DNA of 64,000 bases from Lacisediminihabitans sp040549465 (GTDB lineage: Bacteria > Actinomycetota > Actinomycetes > Actinomycetales > Microbacteriaceae), in contig NZ_JBEPTL010000005.1 in NCBI RefSeq assembly GCF_040549465.1, forward strand, positions 133,059 to 197,058, given 5' to 3'. The notes below the pieces were generated by a model, which saw only the letters and a list, made by a program, of their open reading frames with translations, was not told the origin of the DNA and did not search any database. The position numbers were made by a program, and so were the translations under genes. Position 1 is the stretch's first letter; every line of letters begins with the position of its first letter. Below are positions 47,427 to 54,000 of the stretch, one piece after another.

Positions 47427-47440
47427 TGAAAACGTTTTCT
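47427..47440. promoter_or_regulatory. Orphan palindromic operator (GAAAACGTTTTC)
   Basis: TGAAAACGTTTTCT contains a perfect 12-bp palindrome with a central CG. It lies 38 nt before a ribosome binding site that now leads only to a 19-codon stub. Confidence 0.6.
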
Positions 47441-47477
47441 CACGCATCAGAGTCGATTTCGTCAGGAGTAACCACGA

Positions 47478-47537
47478 GTGACCACGTCAAAGACAAGGCG
47501 AATGGCAGTCGCCATCACGGATATGCGAGGCAAGTAG
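47478..47537 (+). pseudogene. 19-codon stub of a probable sugar-binding protein
   Basis: AGGAG precedes GTG 47478, which opens MTTSKTRRMAVAITDMRGK and stops. The basic start and hydrophobic onset (RRMAVAI) look like the beginning of a signal peptide. With the operator upstream, this was probably the first gene of a sugar transport operon regulated locally. The body of the gene is missing. Confidence 0.5.
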
Positions 47538-47538
47538 A

Positions 47539-47898
47539 TGGGTCGAGTTGTGCGTGGTCGAGCGCGGCACGCTTTCGGACGCCGTCGGCATCGATCCGAG
47601 TGCGCGCCCGGAGGAGACCTCCGACGCGAACGTGCGACCCAAGGGGGAGCGCCTGGTGCTCAAGCGCCACTGGGAGGACGCAAAGATTGTGCCGATCCAG
47701 AACGGCGAGGGAGGGCATGGAGGAGGAGACCGGCTGCTTGTGCATGATGTATTCCGCGGCGCCGACGAGGATCCGCTTGGCCGCCCGGCTGACTTCCGCG
47801 ACGGCATCCGAGCGGTTGCAGTCGGGATCGCCGGAAACGAATCGCTGGTGAGCGGCCAGGCTGTTTCGATCTCCGACCTCGGCATCATCCCGACCTGA
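47539..47898 (+). pseudogene. C-terminal fragment of a Gfo/Idh/MocA oxidoreductase
   Basis: The frame ending at 47898 gives about 118 residues with ERLVLKRHWEDAKIVPIQ, GGHGGGDRLLVHDVFRG and FRDGIRAVAVGIAGNESL. This is the C-terminal third of large Gfo/Idh/MocA dehydrogenases (HGGGD, then the RAV-VG-N region). There is no Rossmann domain. Together with the stub just upstream it marks a deletion that fused the 5' end of one gene to the 3' end of another. Confidence 0.75.
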
Positions 47899-48162
47899 CG
47901 GGGGTTGGAATTGCGCTGACCCGCTAGCTCGGGGAGATGATGCCAGGGATGACGCCGCCACTCCAGCGAGAATGGCACCGCGCCAGGCGGCACCGATCAT
48001 CTAGCGTGCGTGCATCCGTCGCCGCTCCGAAGGTGAAGGACCGTGCTGGGTCCAGCTGAGCGACGCGAACGGACGTTGCTACGCCTCGGTCCGCGAACCG
48101 GTTTCTCCGCCGCGAGCGGATCTCCGCCGCCAAGGAGATTCCCGGTGAGGTGTGCGAGCGGC
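47899..48162. other. Intergenic stretch without recognisable features
   Basis: About 260 bp between the dehydrogenase fragment and the saccharopine-dehydrogenase-like gene. I see no gene, tRNA or clear hairpin. Confidence 0.5.
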
Positions 48163-48174
48163 TAACTTAGGCAG

Positions 48175-49452
48175 ATGAGAATCCTCCTGGTCGGCGCCGG
48201 TGGCGTTGGCGATGCGATCGCGAAGATCGCCGCACGCCGCAGCTTCTTCGAAACGATAGTGGTCAGCGACTTCGACCTGGCGAAGGCAGAGAAGACGATC
48301 GCCTGGATCGAGGCGAAACACGGTCCGCAGGGCGGCCGATTCGTTGCCGCGCAGATCGACGCATCCGATCCCGACAACGTGACGGCTGTCGCCAGGGAAC
48401 ATCAGGCGACGCACGTGATGAACGCCGTCGAACCCAAGTTCGTGCCTACCGTCTTTGCGGGGGCACTCGCTGCTGGGGCCGACTATCTCGACATGGCGAT
48501 GAGCCTGTCGGAGCCGCATCCAACCGATCCGCACAGCGAGACCGGGGTCAAGCTCGGCGACGACCAGTTCGCCCAGGCGCCCGACTGGGAGACCGCAGGG
48601 CGACTCGCGCTCGTGGGAATGGGCGTCGAACCGGGGCTGAGCGACGTCTTCGCACGCTACGCCGCCGACAGGCTCTTCAGTGAGATCGACGAGCTCGGCG
48701 TTCGCGACGGCGCCAACCTCGTTGTGCGCGACGCGGCGGGCAACGAGATCTTCGCACCATCCTTCAGCATCTGGACCACCATCGAGGAATGCCTCAACCC
48801 TCCGGTGGTCTGGGAGCGGGACAGAGGTTGGTACACGACCGAACCGTTCAGCGAACCCGAGGTCTTCGAGTTTCCTGAGGGCATCGGCGCCGTCGAGTGC
48901 GTCAACGTCGAGCACGAAGAAGTGCTGCTGATGCCGCGGTGGGTCGACGCGAAGCGGGTGACATTCAAGTACGGGCTCGGCAACGAGTTCATCGGCATCC
49001 TCAAGACGCTGCATCAACTCGGACTCGACAGGACTGTGCCGCTCACTGTGCGCTCGACGAACGGACCGGTCGAGGTCGCGCCGCGCGACGTCGTGGCGGC
49101 TGCACTCCCCGACCCGGCATCCATCGGACCGCGGATGAGCGGCAAGACCTGCGCAGGACTCTGGGTCACCGGTGCCGGAACCGACGGCGCTCCGCGATGC
49201 GTGTACCTCTATCACGTAGCCGACAACGAGTGGACGATGGCGGAATACGAGTCGCAGTGCGTCGTCTGGCAGACCGCGCTCAACCCGGTGATCGCACTCG
49301 AGCTGCTCGCCGCTGGGTCGTGGAAGGCCACCGGTGTCGTCGGCCCTGAGGCTTTCGACGCCTCCCTTTTCCTCGACCTCATGGCACGTCCGGAAGACGA
49401 GGGCGGGTACGGCCAGAGCTGGGGTCTTGAGGAGCGCACCGCCACCGACTGA
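48175..49452 (+). CDS. Saccharopine dehydrogenase-family protein
   Basis: A 425-residue Rossmann protein: ILLVGAGGVGDAIAKIA binds the dinucleotide, and the domain TCAGLWVTGAGTDG with MAEYESQCVVWQTALNP matches lysine-pathway or carboxynorspermidine dehydrogenase relatives. TAACTT (48163-48168) ends 6 nt before the ATG and there is no Shine-Dalgarno, predicting a leaderless message. It stands alone. The precise reaction is unknown. Confidence 0.85.
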   Translation: MRILLVGAGGVGDAIAKIAARRSFFETIVVSDFDLAKAEKTIAWIEAKHGPQGGRFVAAQIDASDPDNVTAVAREHQATHVMNAVEPKFVPTVFAGALAAGADYLDMAMSLSEPHPTDPHSETGVKLGDDQFAQAPDWETAGRLALVGMGVEPGLSDVFARYAADRLFSEIDELGVRDGANLVVRDAAGNEIFAPSFSIWTTIEECLNPPVVWERDRGWYTTEPFSEPEVFEFPEGIGAVECVNVEHEEVLLMPRWVDAKRVTFKYGLGNEFIGILKTLHQLGLDRTVPLTVRSTNGPVEVAPRDVVAAALPDPASIGPRMSGKTCAGLWVTGAGTDGAPRCVYLYHVADNEWTMAEYESQCVVWQTALNPVIALELLAAGSWKATGVVGPEAFDASLFLDLMARPEDEGGYGQSWGLEERTATD

Positions 49453-49491
49453 GTCTCGCGAATCACGTGTCGCCGCAACTAGGCTGACGAC

Positions 49492-51267
49492 ATGTCGGAT
49501 GCTGCTGCCCAGGTCGAAGCTGCCAGAAAAGCCCTCGCGGATGCCGAGGCGGCCCTCGCCGCCGAGAAAGCCGCCGAGAAAGCGGCCGCGGAAGCCGCCC
49601 CTGCGGCAAGCTCAAGGACTGCAGCAAGCTCAAGGACTGCAGCAAGCCCAGGAACCGCGGCAGGTCCGCTCAGCGCGGCGGCCATGGAGACCATCTGGGC
49701 CGGCTACGACTTCTCCGGTGAGGTGCTCGAAATCGGCGCGCTGGTGAACGGTGACGCACAGCCGAAGGTCCAGGTGCGCATCCCCGTCGCGATGCTCAAC
49801 CGTCACGGACTCGTCGCGGGAGCCACCGGCACCGGCAAGACCCGCACCCTGCAGGTGCTCGCCGAGCAGCTCGCAGCGGCCGGTGTTCCCGTCTTCGCCG
49901 CCGACATCAAGGGCGACCTCTCCGGTGTAGCGACCCCCGGCACCGAGAGCGCGAAACTGACCGACCGTACGAGCGGAATCGGGCAAGCATGGACCCCCGC
50001 ATCCTTCCCCACCGAGTATTTCGCGCTCGGCGGGGTCGGCAAAGGGGTGCCCGTGCGGGCGACGGTCTCCGGGTTCGGACCCCTGCTGCTCTCGAAGGTG
50101 CTCGACCTCAACTCGACGCAGGAGTCATCGCTCGGCCTCGTCTTCCACTACGCGTCGAAGGCTGGGCTCCCGCTCGTCGACCTCTCGGACCTTCGCGCGG
50201 TGCTCAGCTACCTCACCACCGACGAGGGCAAAGACCAGCTCAAGGATCTTGGCGGTCTTTCGGCGGCCACCGTCGGCGTGATCCTGCGCGAGCTGGTGAC
50301 CTTCGCCGATCAGGGCGCCGACGTGTTCTTCGGCGAGCCGGAGATCGACACCGCCGACTTCCTACGCACCGCCGCCGACGGCCGGGGCGTCATCAGCCTG
50401 CTCGAGGTGCCGGGCGTGCAAGACAAACCGGCCCTCTACTCCACCTTCCTCATGTGGCTGCTCGCCGACCTCTTCAACGACCTGCCGGAGGTCGGCGACC
50501 TCGACAAGCCGAAGCTGGTGTTCTTCTTCGACGAGGCCCACCTGCTCTTCAAGAACGCGTCGAAGGACTTTCTCGACTCGATCACCCAGACGGTTCGCCT
50601 CATCCGCTCCAAGGGCGTGGGAATCGTCTTCGTGACGCAGACACCGAAAGACGTGCCGGGTGACGTGCTCGCCCAGCTCGGTTCGCGCATCCAGCACCAG
50701 TTGCGCGCGTTCACGCCGGATGATGTCAAAGCGCTCAGGGCGACAGTCTCCACCTATCCGAACTCCGACTACGACCTCGGCAGCGTGCTCACCCAGCTGG
50801 CGACCGGTGAGGCCGTCGTCACGGTGATGAACGAGAAGGGCGCTCCGACCCCGGTCGCCTGGACGCGGCTCCGCGCCCCACAGGGACTGATGTCGCCGAC
50901 CGCGCCGGAGCAGATCGACGCCGCGGTCGCGGCATCCCCGCTGCTGCTTACATACGGCACCGCCATCGACAACGACTCGGCCAAGGAGATGCTCGGCCGC
51001 AAACTGGAGGCTGCCGCTCAGACTGCGGCGGCGACAGCGACCGCGGCACAGCAGGATGCCGCAACCAAAGCAACGCAGGCGGAGTACGAGCGGATGCTGC
51101 GCGAGGTGCAGAAATCGCAGCCGAAAGCTCCGAAGGCCAGCACACGCAAAGCGCCAGCACCCCGCGCGGAGAAGAACCCCCTCACCGACTTTCTCGGCTC
51201 CTCGGCTGGCAAATCCGTGATGAGCGTCGTCGTGAAGGGGATCTTCGGAACGTTGCGCCGGCGGTAA
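49492..51267 (+). CDS. HerA-like ATPase (DUF853)
   Basis: A 591-residue P-loop ATPase: Walker A GATGTGKTRT (about 110-120), Walker B LVFFFDEAHLLF. Conserved sections VFAADIKGDLSG and FVTQTPKDVPGDVLAQLG identify the DUF853/HerA-like family, which forms hexamers. The first 60 residues are an Ala/Glu coiled-coil-like region plus an 18-bp DNA repeat encoding SSRTAA. TAGGCT at 49480-49485 ends 6 nt before the ATG (leaderless). No nuclease partner (NurA) or defence gene adjoins it, so a housekeeping role is more likely. Confidence 0.9.
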   Translation: MSDAAAQVEAARKALADAEAALAAEKAAEKAAAEAAPAASSRTAASSRTAASPGTAAGPLSAAAMETIWAGYDFSGEVLEIGALVNGDAQPKVQVRIPVAMLNRHGLVAGATGTGKTRTLQVLAEQLAAAGVPVFAADIKGDLSGVATPGTESAKLTDRTSGIGQAWTPASFPTEYFALGGVGKGVPVRATVSGFGPLLLSKVLDLNSTQESSLGLVFHYASKAGLPLVDLSDLRAVLSYLTTDEGKDQLKDLGGLSAATVGVILRELVTFADQGADVFFGEPEIDTADFLRTAADGRGVISLLEVPGVQDKPALYSTFLMWLLADLFNDLPEVGDLDKPKLVFFFDEAHLLFKNASKDFLDSITQTVRLIRSKGVGIVFVTQTPKDVPGDVLAQLGSRIQHQLRAFTPDDVKALRATVSTYPNSDYDLGSVLTQLATGEAVVTVMNEKGAPTPVAWTRLRAPQGLMSPTAPEQIDAAVAASPLLLTYGTAIDNDSAKEMLGRKLEAAAQTAAATATAAQQDAATKATQAEYERMLREVQKSQPKAPKASTRKAPAPRAEKNPLTDFLGSSAGKSVMSVVVKGIFGTLRRR

Positions 51268-51282
51268 GACGCCGGAACCCTG

Positions 51283-51351
51283 CGGTCACGAAAGTCGCCA
51301 CCTGGCCCTCCTCGGCACCTCGTTGGGGCCATATGGCGACTTTCGTGACCG
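51283..51351. repeat. Long-stem intergenic inverted repeat (18-bp stem)
   Basis: The 18 bases at 51283-51300 are exactly complementary to 51334-51351, core CACGAAAGTCGCCA, loop 33 nt. It lies between the converging HerA-like and PH-domain genes, so here it may also terminate transcription. Confidence 0.88.
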
Positions 51352-51371
51352 TGAGTTGCGGCTCGCCAGGC

Positions 51372-52010
51372 TCAGGTGCCGTTGATCGGCAGGCCGAGCA
51401 GCAGCATCAACCCGAGCACGATCGCCACGCCGGCCGTGATCACCAGCGCGCCCGCGATGGCCGCCACCACCGGACGGTTCTCGAACCAGTACGCACTGCC
51501 TGGGTACCGCTCGAAGAACTCGTCGGCGGTGATGGCCTCTGTGGGCAGTTCGAGCTCTCCCTCGATCGAGGTCGCGACCGCGCGCATGGATTCCTCGGTC
51601 CAGAAGATTCCGCGCAAGCGCAACAGGCGCACGCCCTCGCGATCGCGCACGATGAGCTGGGGGAGGGTCTCGGCGGTGGAAGTGCTGTAGGTGTGCACGA
51701 GCACCATGCTCGCGACATCCGCGGTCAGGGAGATGGTGCGCGCACCGAAGAAGCTCCGCTCGACGATGGTGGTCGCTGTCACACCGACAAAAGTCGCGCG
51801 AAAAAGCAGGAACCCGATACCGCAGAGCAGCACGCAGAAGATCTCACCGTAGACGGCCACCGGCCATGATCCGTTCGGCAGGCCGAGAAAAAGAAGAGCG
51901 GTGAAGATCGGCAGCGGCACGATGAGCAGCGTCAGAAGGCCGCTGCGGATGAGGGCCGGCTTCGGACGTACGCGCACGACGTACGCGTGCGCGTCATCGA
52001 CACCGGCCAC
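51372..52010 (-). CDS. Membrane protein with PH-like domain, hypothetical
   Basis: A 212-residue protein from the GTG at 52010 (GGGGGA upstream); a GTG at 52028 is an alternative. Helices at about 25-65 (LLTLLIVPLPIFTALLF, EIFCVLLCGIGFLLF) precede a cytoplasmic region TTIVERSFFGARTISLTAD resembling bacterial PH domains. A last helix (VVAAIAGALVITAGVAIVLG) ends the protein. The function is unknown. The long upstream extension of the open frame runs through the tRNA and is not coding. Confidence 0.7.
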   Translation of the reverse strand: MAGVDDAHAYVVRVRPKPALIRSGLLTLLIVPLPIFTALLFLGLPNGSWPVAVYGEIFCVLLCGIGFLLFRATFVGVTATTIVERSFFGARTISLTADVASMVLVHTYSTSTAETLPQLIVRDREGVRLLRLRGIFWTEESMRAVATSIEGELELPTEAITADEFFERYPGSAYWFENRPVVAAIAGALVITAGVAIVLGLMLLLGLPINGT

Positions 52011-52149
52011 AGGTCCCCCAAGGATCACCGCGCGGGAACACGGCTGAATGGATGGTTCAAGCGCTCCTAGTAGCGCCCTACTCTCGTCCGATTCCCGTCG
52101 ACCGATGTATCCATGTACTGCACGGAGACGGGAGTTGCCATGCCCGATT

Positions 52150-52233
52150 CCGGTTACTGCTTCATTGCGTGTTGCGTGTTGCACGGAGAATGGGGGATTC
52201 GAACTTCCCAATGGGGGAGTGCTTGCACCCAAC
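52150..52233 (-). pseudogene. Partial duplicate of the tRNA-Ser 3' half
   Basis: The plus-strand segment repeats, with a 7-bp insertion and a few changes, the 77 bp at 52237-52313: the same CGGTTACTGCTTCATTGCGT flank, the T-arm (GGGGGATTCGAAC) and the variable arm. It lacks the anticodon and 5' half and cannot be a functional tRNA. It is either a tandem duplication or an old attachment-site copy. Confidence 0.75.
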
Positions 52234-52263
52234 CTGCCGGTTACTGCTTCATTGCGTGTTGCG

Positions 52264-52348
52264 CGGAGAATGGGGGATTCGAACCCCCGAGGGCTTGCAC
52301 CCAACACGCTTTCCAAGCGTGCGCCATAGGCCACTAGGCGAATTCTCC
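52264..52348 (-). tRNA. tRNA-Ser (anticodon GGA)
   Basis: 85 nt on the minus strand. Acceptor GGAGAAT pairs with ATTCTCC; the anticodon loop CTTGGAAAG gives GGA (Ser UCC); a long variable arm (GTTGGGTGCAAGCCC region) and T-loop GGTTCGAATCC mark a class-II serine tRNA. CCA is not encoded. Confidence 0.95.
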
Positions 52349-52458
52349 TGGCCGGCCGACCCGGTTCTGGGAACGGCCATGAAGAATCATACGGGATGAA
52401 GCCGGGCCGGGTGGATGCCGTGGTCACTACACGATTCCCGCCATCCGCGTCGGCACGG

Positions 52459-52464
52459 TAAACT
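52459..52464 (+). promoter_or_regulatory. -10 element of the 4.5S RNA gene
   Basis: TAAACT ends 7 nt before the predicted RNA 5' end at 52471. Confidence 0.5.
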
Positions 52465-52470
52465 CGTCAC

Positions 52471-52557
52471 GGCTCCTCGCGTGGCGCCATCCAGGCCAAC
52501 TCCCCCAGGACGGAAACGTAGCAAGGGTAACCGGGCTCTGGCGGGTGCGCGAGGGGT
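52471..52557 (+). ncRNA. ffs: Signal recognition particle RNA (4.5S, small bacterial type)
   Basis: The central segment GACGGAAACGTAGCAAGGGT with CCCCCAGG before it and GGCTCTGGCGGGTG-type sequence after it is the conserved SRP helix-8 domain (GGAAA tetraloop, AGCA/AGG internal loops). CCTCGCG (52475-52481) pairs with CGCGAGG (52548-52554) to close the rod. It binds Ffh for co-translational targeting of membrane proteins. Exact ends are estimated from pairing. Confidence 0.93.
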
Positions 52558-52626
52558 CGCTCACATTTTCGGGCCCACCCGCCGCGGGTAACCGGAGCCG
52601 CGCCTGTCGCACAGTTCAACACGGGT

Positions 52627-52674
52627 CATTGCGGCCATTTCGGGCTGACGCGTCGACCCGCCTCGGCCGCAATG
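52627..52674. repeat. Long-stem intergenic inverted repeat (short form)
   Basis: CATTGCGGCC (52627-52636) pairs with GGCCGCAATG (52665-52674), loop 28 nt, between the SRP RNA and the convergent clgR-like gene. It can act as a terminator for either. Confidence 0.7.
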
Positions 52675-52697
52675 GCCATGTCTGCGGGGTGGGAGCC

Positions 52698-53018
52698 TCA
52701 CGCCGCCATCAGATAGACGTCGCGGTTGTCGATGCTCAGCACGCCGCCGCCGATCTCGCTCAGTGACGTCATCTCGAGCACAGCCACCTCGCCGAGTGCG
52801 AGTTCGCGGCTCACATCGTCGAGCAGGTCGCCGAGGGTGATGTCGAGGACCCGACAGACGGTGGCGAGGATCTCGGATGACGCTTCCTTGCGTCCACGCT
52901 CGATCTCCGACAGATAGGGGAGCGAGACGCGGGAGGCGATCGCGAGCTGTCGCAGGGTCTTGCCCTGCTCGAGGCGCAGGCGACGGAGCACATGTCCGAT
53001 GGCGTGGCGGAGAAGCAT
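52698..53018 (-). CDS. clgR: XRE-family regulator, ClgR-like
   Basis: A 106-residue protein with a single Cro/CI HTH: LRRLRLEQGKTLRQLAIASR and VSLPYLSEIERGRKEASSE, which matches ClgR, the activator of Clp protease genes in actinobacteria. The divergent neighbour is clpP. The ATG at 53018 is chosen because the HTH starts 10 residues later; the longer frame would run through the operator region. The symbol is by similarity and context. It ends with a hydrophobic motif (DVYLMAA). Confidence 0.75.
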   Translation of the reverse strand: MLLRHAIGHVLRRLRLEQGKTLRQLAIASRVSLPYLSEIERGRKEASSEILATVCRVLDITLGDLLDDVSRELALGEVAVLEMTSLSEIGGGVLSIDNRDVYLMAA

Positions 53019-53105
53019 GGTGGAGACTCCCGACTCTGATGGCTGGCTGCGTCTTCCCGCCAGACTACGGCGATCTCTCCTCAAGACGACACCCCCGCAA
53101 CCCTC

Positions 53106-53187
53106 TTCTGCCCAAAGCAGAATCGGTGCGCGCAGAATCGGTGCGCGCAGAATCGGTTCTGCCGGTGGCAGATCTGCTCTCGGCAGA
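53106..53187. promoter_or_regulatory. Cluster of TCTGC/GCAGA dyads between clgR-like and clpP
   Basis: Four overlapping or adjacent dyads: TTCTGC-N5-GCAGAA (53106-53122), GCAGAATCGGTTCTGC (53147-53162), TCTGCCGGTGGCAGA (53158-53172) and TCTGC-N5-GCAGA (53173-53187). Three tandem copies of a 15-bp unit, GCAGAATCGGTGCGC, span 53117-53161 (the third diverges at its end). The arrangement suggests cooperative binding of a dimeric regulator, most simply the ClgR-like protein. Confidence 0.75.
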
Positions 53188-53251
53188 CAAGCGGAACGAA
53201 GCATCCGCAGCGGCAGAACATGGAACGACATCCACGCGAAAGGACTTTCCC

Positions 53252-53830
53252 ATGAGCGACGCCATGCCCGCCGACCAGGACCCGCGCATCTTCCAACGGC
53301 TACTCGACGAGCGCATCATCTTCCTCGGCACGGAGGTGACGGATGCTTCAGCCAACGAGGTCTGCGCCAAACTGCTGCTGCTCAACTCGGTGGCCCCTGA
53401 CAAAGACATCTACCTCTACATCAATTCGCCGGGCGGATCGGTGACCTCGGGGTTTGCGATCTACGACACCATGAAATTCGTGCAGGCGGATGTCGCGACC
53501 GTCGCGTTCGGGTTCGCGGCGTCCATGGGCCAGTTCCTGTTGTCATCCGGAACACCGGGCAAGCGTTACGCCCTGCCGAATTCGAGCGTCGTGATGCACC
53601 AGCCACATGGTGGGTTCGGCGGTACCTCCGCAGACATCCAGACCCAGGCGAAGCAGATCCTGTTCTTTAAGCGGCGGATGGCGCAACTCACCAGCGCGCA
53701 GACCGGCAAGACGCTGGAACAGATCACCGAGGATGCCGACCGGGACCGCTGGTTCACCGCCGAGGAAGCACTCGAATATGGCTTCGTCGATCACCTGGTG
53801 ACGACGGCGCGCGGTATCACCGCCTCGTAG
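53252..53830 (+). CDS. clpP: ATP-dependent Clp protease proteolytic subunit
   Basis: A 192-residue serine protease subunit that forms 14-mer barrels with ClpX or ClpC. The triad S91 (GFAASMGQ), H116 (VMHQPHGG) and D165 (DADRDRW) is intact. AAAGGA precedes the ATG. Only one clpP is here, whereas actinobacteria usually carry a clpP1-clpP2 pair with clpX elsewhere, so this is an additional or isolated paralogue. Next to a ClgR-like gene it is probably stress-induced. Confidence 0.95.
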   Translation: MSDAMPADQDPRIFQRLLDERIIFLGTEVTDASANEVCAKLLLLNSVAPDKDIYLYINSPGGSVTSGFAIYDTMKFVQADVATVAFGFAASMGQFLLSSGTPGKRYALPNSSVVMHQPHGGFGGTSADIQTQAKQILFFKRRMAQLTSAQTGKTLEQITEDADRDRWFTAEEALEYGFVDHLVTTARGITAS

Positions 53831-53842
53831 CCCGGCGAAAAA

Positions 53843-53935
53843 TCAGGCGGCGGCGAACCGCTTGGCCGAGCGGGCTTTCGCCTTCTCCGCCTGAGCCCGG
53901 TCGGCATCTGCGAAATCGCCACAAACGATTGGCAT
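53843..53935 (-). CDS. 30-aa hypothetical ORF or gene remnant
   Basis: MPIVCGDFADADRAQAEK and an Ala/Lys/Arg-rich end (KARSAKRFAAA) are encoded on the minus strand with high-GC third positions, unlike random sequence. No Shine-Dalgarno is seen. It looks like the C-terminus of an otherwise lost gene or a very small protein. No family is recognised. Confidence 0.3.
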   Translation of the reverse strand: MPIVCGDFADADRAQAEKAKARSAKRFAAA

Positions 53936-54000
53936 CGACTGGGTCTACTCATCCGCACGAAACTTAGGCGTCGCACATCCGCGGACCCTAGGCTGGCCAG

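Noticed and set aside
49492..51267. HerA-like ATPase as part of an antiphage system
   Set aside because: The DUF853 branch is widespread and housekeeping-like, and no nuclease, Sir2 or other partner lies beside it.
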